DNA from: Berberis thunbergii
Taxonomy: Eukaryota > Streptophyta > Magnoliopsida > Ranunculales > Berberidaceae
NCBI GenBank assembly: GCA_003290165.1
Contig: QNQO01000221.1
Location: forward strand, 372,001-436,000
Length of the DNA stretch: 64,000 nucleotides
Reading direction: 5' to 3'
A model generated the notes under the pieces. It did not search any database. It was not told the DNA's origin and was given only the letters and a program-made list of their open reading frames with translations. Shown here piece by piece: positions 12,860 through 25,450 of this stretch; within the stretch, counting starts at the first letter, position 1, and each line of letters begins with the position of its first letter. The position numbers were made by a program, and so were the translations under genes.

Positions 12860-15800
12860 ATGGCTGGAAAGGGTATTAACGCTAATGCGAGAATGGAAAT
12901 TATGGAAGAATCTATGGCTAACATGCAAGGGAAAATGGATTCTTTGGATGGAAGTTTCCAAGAATTGAAACAAATGATGGAATTGATGCTAAAAAGGCAA
13001 CAAGAACCTCAGAAAACTGTTTCTACAAGCGAGAAGGAGCCAATTCCTCCATTGAATGGGGAAACCCACAGCCCAAATGATGGAATGGGAGGATCTTCTT
13101 CACAAGGGTTTCAATTTGATAAGAGACCTAAAAGGTTAGAGATGCCTACCTTTGAAGGATCAAACCCTGATGGATGGATTATGAAAGCTGAAAGATTCTT
13201 TGCAATCAATCGTTATAGTAATGACGAGAAGATTGAAGCTTCAGTGATTGCGTTCGAAGGTGATGCCCTTCTTTGGTATCAGTGGGGAAAGCAAGCGCAG
13301 ACCTATCATTTTCTGGGAAGAACTCAAAGGATTGTTTTTGAAAGAATTTAGGTCGACCCAAGAAGGATCATTGTGTGAGCAATTCCTCGCGTTGAAGCAA
13401 GAAGGATCAGTGGCGGAATATCGAAGGCGCTTCGTCTCCCATGCTGCACCATTGGAATCCCTGAATGAAGAGGTATACCTCAGCAAATTCGTGAATGGGT
13501 TGAAACCTTCGATCCGGGCTGAGGTGAGAATGCTAGATCCCGGGTTTTTGGGTCGGGCTATGGATATGGCCCAACGAGTTGAGGAAAAACAAAGAGTTTT
13601 GGGCTTCTCCAAACAAAACTTTCAGGGTTACATTCAAAAGCCTGTAAATAGCCCAAGACCATTTGCAAATGGCTCTTTAGGGCAACCTTATCAAACTTCA
13701 AACAGAGAGTTCAACCAGCCTCTATCTTCGATCGAAACTGGAAGACAAACAGCGGCGAGGGGTGAGATTCGTCGATTTTCCGACGCCGAGTACCAAGAAA
13801 AGAGGGCGAGAGGTCTATGTTTCAAATGCGATGAAAAGTATTCGCCGGGTCATCGATGCAAGAAGAAAGAAATCAGTGTTCTTATTGCCCAGACCGAAAG
13901 CGAAGAAGAAGAAGAGGATGGTCAGGGGAGTGAAGATCTGAAAGAACTCGATGTGGTCGAGATCAGTAGAGGAGTAGAAGTCTCCTTGAGTTCTGTTGTT
14001 GGATTGACAAATCCAAAGACAATGCGGCTTGCTGGTGCGATTTCGGGTCAAACAGTGGTTGTGTTGATCGACAGTGGTGCCACCCACAACTTCATATCGC
14101 ACAAAGTGGTTGAGCAAGCGAAATTACCAGTCTCTTCCACAGGTGTGTATGGTGTGACCATGGGGTCTGGAGATTCTGTGCAAGGAAGTGGAATTTGCAG
14201 AGGGGTGGAGTTAAATTTGCAAGGGATAGAGATTGTGGATGATTTTCTTCCGTTAGGGCTTGGAAGCTCAGACGTGATTTTGGGCATCCAGTGGTTAGAA
14301 AAATTGGGAATGACTTTCATAAATTGGAAGGATCAAGTTTTGAGATTTAGGGTCGGTGCTGAAACACTTACGCTTAAGGGTGATCCATCTCTGGGCCGAA
14401 GTTTGGTTTCCCTCAAAACAATGCTCCGCACCATTAAGCAGGAGGGTCAGGGCATATTACTGGAACTGGGTTGCATGTCTTCTACGGTGAAGGAGTTTTC
14501 GGAGATGCCTAAGGAGTTGAATGAAGTTTTGGCAAGGTATGATGTGGTTTTTCAGTTGCCTTCTGGTCTACCACCGTTGAGGGGTCATGAGCATCACATT
14601 GTTTTGCAAGAAGGAACAGGACCGATCAATGTTCGTCCATATCGGTATCCTCAATTTCAGAAAAACGAAATTGAGCGATTAATCGCTGAAATGTTGGAGG
14701 CTGGCATCATCAGACCCAGTGTAAGTCCTTACTCAAGTCCGGTGCCTTTGGTCAAAAGAAGGATGGGGCGTGGCGATTTTGTGTCGACTATCGAGCGTTG
14801 AACAAATGTACGGTGCCTGACCGTTTTCCAATTCCGGTCATTGATGAGCTACTGGATGAACTTCATGGTGCAGTAATCTTCTCCAAATTAGATCTGAGGT
14901 CAGGGTATCATCAGATCAGAGTTCAAGCTGGGGATGAGGCTAAGACGGCTTTCCGCACCCATGAAGGTCATTACGAATTTCTTGTAATGCCTTTTGGTCT
15001 TTCCAACGCTCCGGCCACGTTCCAAGCGTTGATGAATGCGATTTTCCGGCCTTATTTACGAAAATTCGTGCTCGTTTTCTTCGATGACATCTTGGTGTAC
15101 AGTCCAAGCCTCGAGAAGCATGCGGAACAGCTGACAACGGTTTTGGGTCTATTAAAATTCCATTCCTTGTATGCAAACAGGAAGAAATGCGAGTTTGGAA
15201 GTTCCAAATTAGGATACTTGGGCCATGTCATTTCGGCAAATGGGGTCTCCATGGATCAGACCAAGGTTCAGGCAATGTTGGATTGGCCGCGACCCACGAA
15301 TATCACGGCACTACGGGGATTTTGGGTCTTACGGGTTATTACCGTAAGTTCATCAAGGCTTATAGTCAAATTGCGGGTCCGCTCACCTCTCAGTTGAAGA
15401 AGAATGGTTTCGCGTGAATCAGGAAGCCGAGAATGCTTTTCAGGAGTTGAAGTGCGCCATGACGACTGCTCCGGTGTTGCGAATGCCGGACTTTTCTAAG
15501 GAGTTCATCGTCGAGACAGACGCATCGGGGTATGCGGTGGGGGCTGTTCTGATGCAAGAAAAACATCCCATCGCATTTTTCAGTCAAGTTTTGGGGCAGA
15601 GAGCACGGCTCAAACCGATTTACGAGAAGGAATTAATGGCAATCGTGTTCGCAGTCACGAAATGGCGGGCTTATTTACTGGGCAGGAAGTTCATCATCCG
15701 CACGGATCAGAAAAGCTTGAAATTTCTCATGGAACAACGGGTCATTGGTTCGGAGTATCAAAAATGGGTATGTAAATTACTTGGGTTTCAATTTGAAATT

Positions 15801-17413
15801 CAATATAGGACGGGGTCATCAAATGCAGCCGCAACGGCTTTTCTCGAATTTCTCTATCTCCGGGGTTGTCGCCAATGAGTTTACCATCTTGGCGTGATTG
15901 GGCTGTGCTTAAGAGGGAGATTTTGGATGATTCTGATATTCAACTCAAGAAACAGGCTATTTTGAAAGGTTCTGTAATTTCTGGGTATGGACTGATTCAT
16001 GATCTATTGCACCACAAAAACAGGTTGGTTATTCCAAGTTCTTCTTCTCTCATACCTTTGATTTTTAAGGAGTTTCATGAGTCTGCTGTTGGGGGCCATT
16101 TAGGAGAGACTAAAACTTATTTGAGGGTTGCTAAGGAAGTATTTTGGGTTGGTATGAAGGCGTGTATCAGAAAAATGGTTGGGGAGTGCGCCGTGTGTCA
16201 ACGCAACAAGTCTTTGGCCACGTCTCCAGCTGGCCTGCTTCAGCCTATTCCCTTACCAGTCATATCTGGGATGAAGTCACCATGGACTTCATAGAAGGGT
16301 TGCCATGTTCTGGGCAGCGGATACCATATTGGTGGTGGTTGATCGCCTCAGCAAATATGCACATTTCGTTGGCCTAAAGCATCCCTACACGGCAGAGAAG
16401 GTAGCTTGGGTTTTGCTAAGGAGATCGGTAAGCTTCATGGGATGCCTTTATCGATAATATCAGATCGAGACAAGTATTTTTGAGTCGATTTTGGCAGGAA
16501 TTATTCCGAGTTCAGGGCACTAAGCTAAAGCATAGTACGGCTTACCATCCACAGACGGATGGACAGTCTGAAGTGGTCAACCGCTGTTTAGAAACTTATC
16601 TTCGGTGTTTAGTTCCGAGAGACCCAAACAATGGCTGAGGTGGCTCCACTGGGCTGAGTATTGGTATAATACTTCGACGCACTCCGCCACAGGTTTTACA
16701 CCGTTCAAAATCCTTTATGGCAGGGATCCTCCGCCCCTGTTGAGGTATGTTGTTGGATCTGCTATTGTCTCTTCAGTAGAACAAAATTTGTTGGACAGGG
16801 ATCGCATCTTGGAGTCTCTGAAATTGCACTTGCTTCGGGCACAACAACGTATGAAATCACAGGCAGATAAGTCTCGCAGGGATGTAGTTTTTGATGTGGG
16901 TGATCGGGTTTTCCTGAAGCTTCGTCCTATCGGCAGCAAACAGTGGCTCGTCGTGCAAATCAGAAGCTTGCGGCTCGTTTTTATGAACCTTTTGAGGTGT
17001 TGGCTAGGATAGGGGCTGTCGCCTATAGACTGGCTCTTCCTTCTTTTTCTCGGATCCACCCTGTTTTCCACGTGTCTCAGCTGCGTCGCGCTAGAGGTGA
17101 TTGTTCTCAGGTCATTCCTCTTCCTCCTCGACTCAGCAGTGACGACGAAGTGGAATTTCTGCCTGAATCAGTGCTTGACGTGCGTTATGGGACTGGGGAA
17201 AATTCAGATACGATGGAAGTGTTGATTAAATGGCAGGGGCTGCCTGCTTTTGAGGCTACTTGGGAGAGTTTCCGTGAATTCCAGTTTCAGTTTCCTTCTT
17301 TTCACCTTGAGGACAAGGTGAGTTTTTTGGGCAGGGGTATTGATAGGATTCGGCCTCCTATCAGATTTACCTATACGAGGAGAAAGAAGGTGGTGAATGC
17401 TGAAGGATGCTAA
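12860..17413 (+). pseudogene. Chromovirus gag-pol polyprotein, frameshifted
   Basis: Gag starts at the ATG at 12860, just after the primer site. Features in order: coiled-coil-like N-terminus, a retrotransposon gag domain (LEMPTFEGSNPDGWI), a CCHC knuckle (CFKCDEKYSPGHRC, about 13820-13860), protease (LIDSGATHNF, about 14065), reverse transcriptase with FFDDI (about 15075), RNase H ([11 protein letters not shown], about 15510), integrase zinc motif (HESAVGGH ... CAVCQRN, about 16075-16210) and a chromodomain (VLIKWQGLPAFEATWESF, about 17217-17275). The frame changes about eleven times (near 13283, 14758, 15315, 15405, 15835, 16265, 16318, 16405, 16470, 16615 and 16940). Most changes look like single-base indels in short homopolymers; I saw no clear nonsense substitution. 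Confidence 0.85.
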
Positions 17414-18026
17414 AGGCTGATATGGAATGCTGATATTAAGGAATGAAGTTGCTGATGCTGATACTGGATGCTGTAGGATGCTAAAGGCTGATATGGAATG
17501 CTGATGTTAAGGAATGAAGCTGCTGATGCTGATACTGGAATGCTAATGCTGATGTGAAAGAATGCTGATGGTACTGGAATGCTAATGCTGAGGCTGAAAG
17601 AATGGGAGGAGTTAAGGCTGATGTTGGAAGTCTGTTAGAAGATTGCTGAGTGTGTCAAAGGGGTGGGTTAGAGGTTATGTGTAAATTCTGTTAGTTCTGT
17701 TAAGGTGCTCTGTTAGTATTAACAGAGTTGTTGCTCAGTTAGTCTATAAATAAGAATACATGAGGAGACAGAATTATCCATTGATTGAATAATTGTACAT
17801 TGAGCCAACTGCTCAAGGAGAGTGGAGCATCTCGAACTGCTCTTATGCTAATACATTCTTGTATCTTTCATTACAATTGATCAATATATTACAATCTTCT
17901 TTTCTACACTTCTGTCTGCAAATCAGCATTACACATCAGAGCTTGTGTTTGTTCCTTTCATTGCTTGAGTTGATTCCACAACAAGATTACAAGCTGCAAA
18001 CAAGAACATAAGGTTAGTGTATATCA
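17341..18026 (+). repeat. 3' LTR of the 12-18 kb chromovirus
   Basis: 686 bp, nearly identical to the 5' LTR with a few small deletions. The chromodomain reading frame runs through the LTR start and ends at a stop codon at 17411-17413, so the first 70 bp of the LTR are coding. Confidence 0.9.
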
Positions 18027-18169
18027 AGGAGGAGGAGAAATGGCGTTGGTAGTGGTGATTTAAGAAGAAGACAAAAAAAGAATAGTGTTAGGGTTTTTAT
18101 TTATTTATGTACCGGTGGTGTCCTTCCTTTGATCATAAAATAAAGTGAAAATGGTGATGTTTCTAGATA

Positions 18170-18970
18170 CCTTTTTCGTGATTAGGGCGAAAGTGGGGCA
18201 GAGGAATGGAGACTGAATAGTCCGGACTCTCAGGAGAATTCGTTGTTTTGGGTAAGTTGGAAAAAATAGAGGATATCTGACAGAAAGGTATTTTGGCTGA
18301 TTTTGGGTTTGAGGAGAGAATGAAGCAGGTGAAAAGGTTAACAAAAATTTGGGAATAATTAAAGTTATGGTGTTTGATAATGCACTATTAAGTGCAAGCA
18401 AAAAAGGCCTTAAAATATTCATGATGTTACTAACTTGCAAGTTAACAAGTTATGAAGAATGAAAAGGATTAAATCATAAACTACTTGATCAAGAATAGAT
18501 TACCAATGTTCCCAAATTTAGGAAACTTCTAACCTTGCAAGTTGGTAGAACCACATGGAGTCATCAAAGTCTCAACACCTGTTAGCTCATTTCACACAAA
18601 CAACAAGAGAACATTCATCAAAAGTCCATTTTTTTAAGTTAGAGCACTTGAGTGGGAAGAATGCCGAAAGTTTTTTCTGTTGAAGATGTTGAAACAAAGT
18701 TGGTTATCCACACATCTCTATCTCCAATATCTTTTTGTTTATGTGTTTACAGATTTTGTTTATCTCATTGGCTTTTTTTTTTTTTTTTTTAAATATGAAA
18801 ACACCCTCCACAATCCTTGCAAGTATTTTTATTTGGTTGATGTTTCAAACTCTATTTGTCTCTTGAGGAATTATTTTATAATTTCATTAGTTTGGTGTTT
18901 TTTCCCTCTTGTTTTATTAATTATTTATTTATGAAAAGAGTAATTTCATACTTAAACAAAGTCACCATCT
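18170..18970. other. Intergenic stretch, nothing recognised
   Basis: AT-rich sequence between the Mutator-like element and the decayed RNase H-like repeat. It contains a T18 run near 18773 and no gene or transposon end that I could identify. Confidence 0.4.
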
Positions 18971-18974
18971 ACAT

Positions 18975-19205
18975 CATAGTTTTGAGTTAGATTGTGGGCT
19001 ATAGTTTGTCAAGTGGTCTATATATGAACGAAAAATACAAAATTTTAGGGTAGTGTAAATCTCAAAATCACTCTCCAACTGAGATGTTCCTTTTGACCAT
19101 GGATTGCCTTGACTATATAGAAGTAGTTCATCTATGAAGGCTTCCAGTCTTAAAAAAACACTGTGCCTCAAAACTACTGGGAACATGACTTTAAGTTTGC
19201 CTTAC
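18975..19205 (-). pseudogene. Degenerate repeat, possibly an RNase H-like (RVT_3) remnant
   Basis: This stretch aligns with 44395-44690: shared words include TTGAGYTAGATTGTKGGCTA at one end and GTGCCTCARAACTACT followed by GAATACAAAAG at the other. Translation of the minus strand is broken, but the second copy gives a piece (EAHQFCATLKALRRGRNNGL) that resembles the AE-A-AL-L---G region of RNase H-like domains in LINEs and host RVT_3 proteins. The family assignment is tentative. Confidence 0.35.
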
Positions 19206-19258
19206 GAATACAAAAGCTAGGTTTTGGTAGATGACACCCATAATATTGAGAACTGTGT

Positions 19259-19865
19259 TGTCAGAGCAAAATAATCCTTAGCCCAACAAGATAAAAAAAG
19301 TCCAAAGATTTGGATTATTTTCGAGAAGCTCGAATATTACTCACAAAAGTTACAATTAGCGAAAGCCCAAGTTTGGGCCCAATGCAACTTAATTCAGAGC
19401 CCAATACAACTCAACATAACACTATTTTCTTAGCAGATGAGTAGTGTTCGGCGCTGACCACCATGCTCAGGTGAGCACACAAGCTTGCAGAAGAGATGTC
19501 TCTAAACATGAAATTACAACCGCCAACGGGAGGTTACAACTATCTACGGAAGTTACAACTACCTAAGAGAAGTTATAACTGTCTGCAAGTAGATGACTCA
19601 CTCATCTGCCACGTGTCTCACTCATCTGCCAACAATTTACTCATTCTGCCTCTATAAATAGCCAAACACAAAGCCATTATGAAGGTAACTCTTTCTTGAT
19701 TCACAATTTTCTCTTCAAATATAGAGAAATAAATATTTTTCTAAAGACATTGCTCTAACTTTGGCATCAGAGTTCCCATGGTAGGCACCACACGGGTGTC
19801 AAGAATAAATCTCGCATATATTGCTCTGCGTCATCAGCACGCGATTATGTGAAAATCTGCATCCA
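19259..19865 (+). repeat. Tat-like LTR, copy 1
   Basis: About 607 bp, starting near TGTCAGAGCAAAATAATCC and ending GCATCCA. It contains repeated GTTACAACTAYC words and a TATA box, CTATAAATAGCC, at about 19661. The 5' boundary is inferred by comparison with copy 2. Confidence 0.6.
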
Positions 19866-19995
19866 CAAATTGGTGATTTTAATGAGAGCTTGAATCAAAC
19901 TCATTGCATGCTCTCTTCCATTCATAAAAAAATTTATGTTCATTCAATTTAAATTTTCCTTCACAAACACTTTTTCAGAATTCTTATTCAACACA

Positions 19996-20580
19996 ATGGT
20001 GGAAACTCAAAATTAAACCGGCAAAAATAACGATGAACAGTCATCTGCCCATACCAAACCACCATCACCACTATTGGTTCAACTGCTGGAAGTAGGACTA
20101 GCACTACCGGCTGATCATCAATTTCAATTTTCTGCCCAACAATTGAGTCCAATGAAAATGAAACAACAAGAAAATCTTGCAAGTCAGGTCGCCAATTTGC
20201 ATAAATGGGTGTGACGACCAATTGCATCCATAGTTTTCAAAAAGGGTTTGTTTGCAGACTACCAATTGTATGGCGAATTGTCCATGAAACATGGGCAAAC
20301 TCTTGCTGAAATTTTCGCTATGGCAGAACGTTATGCATTATGGGATGACGAATAAAATAGTGCTAAGGCACCAAATGTACAACCTGCACTAATGAATGCA
20401 AATCAGAATGAGGGTAAAAAAAGAAGGGTGACAAGCATAGAACACACTCCCCAACAAAAGACTCTTCAGCCAGTAGAACATACATAGAGTCACCATTCCG
20501 ATCAATCAAACTCTCCAGCGCAGAAAAATCTGATTATTGTGGCAATCGATCATCTCACAAAGTGGATTGAAGCTGAGGCG
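19996..20580 (+). pseudogene. Tat-like gag remnant, body 1
   Basis: Starts MVETQN at 19996, parallel to the body 2 gag, and hits stops early. Further on, MKHGQTLAEIFAMAERYALW (about 20285-20345) is a recognisable gag segment. It is followed by VAIDHLTKWIEAEA at about 20538-20580, which belongs to an integrase. Gag and integrase being directly adjacent implies that protease and reverse transcriptase have been lost. Confidence 0.6.
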
Positions 20581-20959
20581 TCCTAGCTTTTTTATTTTTA
20601 GCTTTTTAAAAGAAAAAAAAATGCAATGTAAATATAAGAAAAACTTGATTGTATTTTATCTCTCTATTGTATTTTATCTCTTCAACAAGAGACCTCTCAT
20701 CTGGTGGAACATACACAGAGTTCTCCGTTTCGGTCAATCAAATTCTCCATGAGAAGAACCGACCTTGGCTGAAGAGACCACCACCAATGAAAGGAGATTT
20801 TGCAAAAAAAAGATTCGAACAAATATTTACATATACCTCAGTAAAGGATATGATATTTTGCTTCTCAGCAGAGAACACACCTTCTTCAATTGAAATAGTG
20901 AAACACGGGAATTCTTTTTACCTTCAGCAGAAGACATTCAGAAATACAAACATTTATGT

Positions 20960-21620
20960 ACACCTCAGTAAAGGATGACATTCTCTGTGAGTGGGTAATT
21001 CAATGCATAAAAACACCTTACTCAAGACTACTGAAATCCGTTTAAGTTTAGTCAAGTGGTCAACAGACCACACAAGCAAAATGTCTCAATAAAGATCACA
21101 CCTCAATAGAGGATGAGTGGGTAATTCAATGCATAAAAACATCTTACTCAAGACTATTTAAATCGATTTAGGTTTAGTCAAGTGGTGAGCATACCACACA
21201 AGCAAAATGCCTCGGTAGATGATGACACTCTCATTGAGTGGGTAATTCAATGCATAAAAGCATCTTACTCGGGACTTCTTAAATCTGTTTATGTTTAGTC
21301 AAGTCGTTAGCAGACCACAAGCAAAATGCCTCAGTAGAGGATCTCACTCTTAATGAGTGAGTAGTTCAATGCATAAAAGCATTTTACTCAAAGACTACTT
21401 AAATCCTTTAAGTTTAGTCAAGTGGTTAGCAAACCACACAAGCAAAATGTCTCAGTAGAAGATCACACCTCAGTAGAGAATGTCATTCTCCATGTGTGGG
21501 TAATTCAATTAATTAATCACTAAGCATAAAAGAAGCATCTTACTCATGACCACTTAAATCTCTTTAAGTTTTGTCAAGTGGCCCGCAGATCACATAATAT
21601 TCCATGCAATTTCCAAGATA
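20960..21620 (+). repeat. Tandem repeat, about five units of roughly 120 bp (body 1)
   Basis: Units share CTCAGTAGAGGAT, GAGTGGGTAATTCAATGCAT, AAAGCATCTTACTCAAGACT and GTTTAGTCAAGTGGT. They diverge by substitutions and short indels; the last unit carries an extra ATTAATTAATC. Confidence 0.85.
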
Positions 21621-22639
21621 AATAGATTTGAATCCATGATTAATTTCCTCAAGTTATGCTTAAATTCTGACTTAAGCATATTAGAAACTCTTGAGAGAGG
21701 CCAATCAAGCTTTTGCGCCCTTAATGCAAATATTTCTAAGTCAGCAGACCAACAAATATACAAAAAGTTTGAGGATCATAAAAGCAAATAATACTACTAC
21801 TTGACATAAAATTACCATCAACTTCAAAAGAAATTCAAAATCTCACTTTGGATCGATTCTTCAGTAGAACAGCAAACAAATCCAAGAGAGGACATGTACA
21901 TCTACTTGGCGGTTTCAAATGTAGCAGTTAGCTCAGTTCTCATCAGCAAAGAGTTGGGGGCACAATTTTCTCTCGATTGCTTGTCAAAACTCATGAAATA
22001 GGCGATAGAGTTGAGCCAATACGACTTGATATACTGGAAGAAGACAACTTTAAAGGCTTAAGCTTTAGCATAATTCATTCCCTCCTCAACCAGGGAAACA
22101 AAGTCAGCCAGCAGATCAGTATCGCGTGTTTCAACAAAATCTACTGGCCAAGGACAACTATAAAAGCTCAAGCCTTAGGAAATTTCATAGTAGAATTCGC
22201 TCATCCACAACCAGGCAAACAAAGTCAATGAACATATCAGTGTCCCGTATTTCAATAAATGGAAATTTCTCAAATCATGCTGAAACATGGGCAAGTCAAC
22301 CCAAAAATATGTAACATTTATATGTGGATGGATCGTCAAATCACAAGGATGCTGGAGGAAGACTTATTTTATTCACCTAAGGATAATCCTCTACTTGGAC
22401 AAAGTCCAAGAGCCCATGAAATTACTATGTGTGACTCATCTGGTAGATCACTTCATCTACAACAGAAGCCTCTACATGCAGATGTTTTACTTGTATCAAT
22501 AGAGACGGATAAGTCAGCAAGATCAAGGGCATTCTAATTCTATTTTTGGCGGGGTTCCTCAGTGAAAATATATTTCATCTACTCTTAAGTAAGAAGAAAA
22601 AGAAAAACAATCAGCTCAAAAGCAAAGGAAATGATAGGA

Positions 22640-23184
22640 TGGGAGCCAAAAATAATCCTTAGCCTAACAGGATAAGAAAGTCCAAAGATTTGGATTGTTC
22701 CCGAGATGCCCGAATATTACACATGAAAGTTACAAGTAGAGAAAGCCCAAGTTTGGGCCCAATGCAGCCCAAGTGAGCACACGAGTCTGCATGAGAGGAC
22801 TCTCTAAAAAAGTTACAACTGTCTAAGGAAGTTACAACCATCTCGGGAAGTTACAACTACCTAAGAAAAGTTACAACCACCTGCAAGTAGATGAATCACT
22901 CATCTACCACGTGTCTCACTCATCTGTCACGTGCCACACTCATCTGCCAGCAATTGACTCGTTTTGCTTTTATAAATAGCTAAACACAAAGTCGTCTGGA
23001 GGTAACTTTTTTTATTTATTCACAATTCTCTCTTAAAATGCAAATTTTCTTTTTCTGAAGGCTTGTTCTAACTTTAGCATTAGAGTCCTCGTGGCAGACA
23101 CCACACCGGTGTCAAGAGTTAATCTTCATCTTATGTAAATTGTTCCGCGTGATTAGCACGTGATCCGATTGAAATTTGCATCCA
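22640..23184 (+). repeat. Tat-like LTR, copy 2 (shared by both bodies)
   Basis: About 545 bp, from TGGGAGCCAAAAATAATCC to GCATCCA, with a TATA box (TATAAATAGC) near 22970. It serves as the 3' LTR of body 1 and the 5' LTR of body 2. The purine-rich AAAGGAAATGATAGGA before it is a plausible polypurine tract. Confidence 0.65.
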
Positions 23185-23317
23185 CAAATTGGTGTTATCA
23201 ATAAGAGCTTGAATCAAACTCATTGCAAGCTCTCTTCCTTTGATTAAATTTTTTTTTCATTCATTCACTTTAAATTTTATTTCACAAACATTTTATTTTC
23301 AAATTTTTTTCAATACA

Positions 23318-24720
23318 ATGGTGGTAACTCAAAACCAAACTAGCAAAAATAACGTTGCACAGTCCTCTGCCTGTATAAGGCTGCCATCGCTGCCACAGAT
23401 TCAGCAGCCACCAGCCGGACAACTATGGGTAGTAGATCTGCCACCGCCGGTAGACCATAAAGTGCAACCATCTGCCCAACAACCGAGCCCAATGGAGATG
23501 AAACAACAGGAAAATCTTTCAAGTCGGATTGCCAATTTAACTAAAATATTGGAGGACCAAACCCGGGTGGTAGAGCGATTAGTGAGTGAACATCCAAGGC
23601 AGAAGACACATCATCATATACAAGCAGACCATGTGCATGGGAGCAAAAGTAATCATCTACTGAGAAAAAATAATCCATCTGGAAGCATTAATTCAAGATT
23701 AGGACCACAAGCAAATGTGCACTCTAGGCTCGGCCTCAAACATGAGTTTTCTCAAGATTGGGCTCCCAAGCAACTGTATACTCAAGGTTGGGGTCACAGA
23801 TGACACCAAATATGAGTTGTCGGCACAGAAGACAGAATTTCTACAGATGTGAATAACGCAGATAGCCAAATCTGAATCGTTATATTAACTTGTCCTGAAA
23901 CTACCATGTCGCTGAACGACATAGAATAACCTACCATGCAGCCAATCAGCAGGATCCATCCAGGCTCTTGGGAGCTGATGACGTAGCTTGAATTATCAAT
24001 GAGCAGTAAAAAAGCTCGCGAGTCATTGAAAATCCAGATGATGTTCTACGCAGAGAGGTGACTTTGGTAAACACTTCACCTTTTACAAATGACATTGAAA
24101 ATGATCATCCAATTGCGAAGTTTACCATACCAACATTTACTCATTTCAAAGAAGAATATGATCCTGAAAGACACTTGAAAATTTTTCGAAAGTGTCATGA
24201 CTATGCACAAAAATGATGATCCACTTATGTGCAAAATATTTGCTATGACTTTACAAGGAATAACCCAAGATTGGTTCCACACTTTGACCCCACGTTCTAT
24301 CAACAACTTTAGAGAATTCTCCCTTGTTTCACAAAAGAGTATTCATCCCATCGAACCATAAAAACATGTCGACCATCTCTTCAATATAAAAAAAGTCAAA
24401 CGAATCACTCCGAGACTTCATCAAAAGATTAAAGGCAGAAAAGGCGAGCATAAATGAGTGTGATGACCAAATTGCATCTTTAGCTTTCAAGAATGATTTG
24501 CCCGCAGATCACCGATTGTATGGCAAATACACCATGAAACCAAACAAAACTCTTGCCGAAATATTCGCCATGGCAGAACGGCATGCATTGTGGGATGACA
24601 AAAAAATAGCGATAAGGCAACAGACGTACTTGAGAAAGATAGTCCACTTGCACAAACGAATGTTGATCAAAAGAAAGATAAAAAGAACAAGGGTGACAAG
24701 CATAAAACACATTCCCTGAC
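23318..24720 (+). pseudogene. Tat-like gag remnant, body 2
   Basis: An intact frame from the ATG at 23318 runs 162 codons (MVVTQNQTSKNN..., Gln/Pro-rich). Degenerate gag follows: FTHFKEEYDPERHLKIF (about 24140), then MTLQGITQDWFHTL (about 24245) and KPNKTLAEIFAMAERHALWD (about 24540). These match the gag domain of Tat/Ogre-type elements (YDPExHL ... F--TL-G-A--WF ... KT-AE---RA). Several stops and shifts are present. Confidence 0.7.
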
Positions 24721-25324
24721 AAGAGACTCTTTGGCTAATAGAACATGCACAAAGTTCACAATTCCAATCAATCAAACTCTCAAGCACAGAAGAATATGAT
24801 GATTTTGGCAATCGACCATTTAACAAAGTGGATTGAAACTGAGGCGTCCAAGTTTTTTAGCTTTTTAGAATAAAAAAATGCAATGTACATATAAGAAAAT
24901 TTTGATTGTATTTATCTCTTCAACAAGAGACTCCTCATCCGGTAGAACATACATAGAGTTCTCAGTTCCTGTCAATCAAATTCTCCATGGGATAAAAAAC
25001 CTACTTTGGCTGAAGAAACCACCACCAATGAATGGAGATCTTGCAAAACAAATTTGAACAAATATTTACATATACCTCAGTAGAGGATATGTTATTTTGC
25101 GCTTCTCAGTAGAGAACACACCTTCAGTTTAAATGGTGACATGTCCTTCAGTAAAAGACATTCAGAAATACAAACATTTATATATACCTCAGTAGAGGAT
25201 GACACTCTCCGTGACACTACACAAAAAATACTCATCAGCAACGGTTTGGGACAATGGGAGTAACATATTGCCCCGGCTTAGAGGCATGACCATTTGAAGC
25301 GTTGCCAAATCACCATTGACAGCT

Positions 25325-25450
25325 ATAAACCGCGGCAACACATATTAACAACGATTTTATGTTTGAGGAAGCTTGATGATTTTCTGCATTTAGCCACGAT
25401 TTTAAGCCGTGGCAAGCATCAAGTACCACGGTTTTTAGCCGTGGCAAGTC
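25325..25450. repeat. Subterminal GCCGTGGC palindromic motifs, left CACTA end
   Basis: Several degenerate copies of CCACGRTTTTAAGCCGTGG and GCCGTGGCAAG. They match those at 33255-33450 near the right end. Confidence 0.7.

Larger units (their letters stand above)
12127..18026 (+). mobile_element. Ty3-gypsy chromovirus, complete with both LTRs
   Basis: A 5.9-kb element with LTRs of 702 and 686 bp, a perfect 5-bp duplication AGGAG (12122-12126 and 18027-18031), a methionine-tRNA primer-binding site TGGTATCAGAGC from 12831, and a G-rich tract just before the 3' LTR. The interior encodes gag, protease, reverse transcriptase, RNase H, integrase and a chromodomain in that order, which makes it a chromovirus. 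The LTRs look about 98% alike by eye, so insertion is recent. It sits inside the CCACCA-rich Mutator-like element. Confidence 0.95.
9332..18169. mobile_element. Mutator-like MITE (GGTCCCT family) hosting two nested LTR elements
   Basis: The left end (GGTTCTTGTTAAATAATACC) and the right end read in reverse (GGTATCTAGAAACATCACC) are imperfect inverted repeats. Both resemble the cleaner termini of the element at 52950-53391. The flanks look like a 9-10-bp target duplication: TTTTTTATGA on the left and TTTTTCGTGA on the right, differing by CG versus TA as expected from decay of methylated CpG. Without the insertions at 9933-12022 and 12127-18026 the element is about 840 bp, mostly CCACCA/CTT low-complexity sequence (including a TTTTTC run and T stretch near 9785-9840) with no transposase. 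The end assignment is less certain than for the second copy. Confidence 0.5.

Noticed and set aside
20960..21620. Tandem units considered as a CRISPR-like or satellite array
   Set aside because: The units are contiguous with no unique spacers, and they sit inside an LTR element body in both copies, so they are part of the retroelement.
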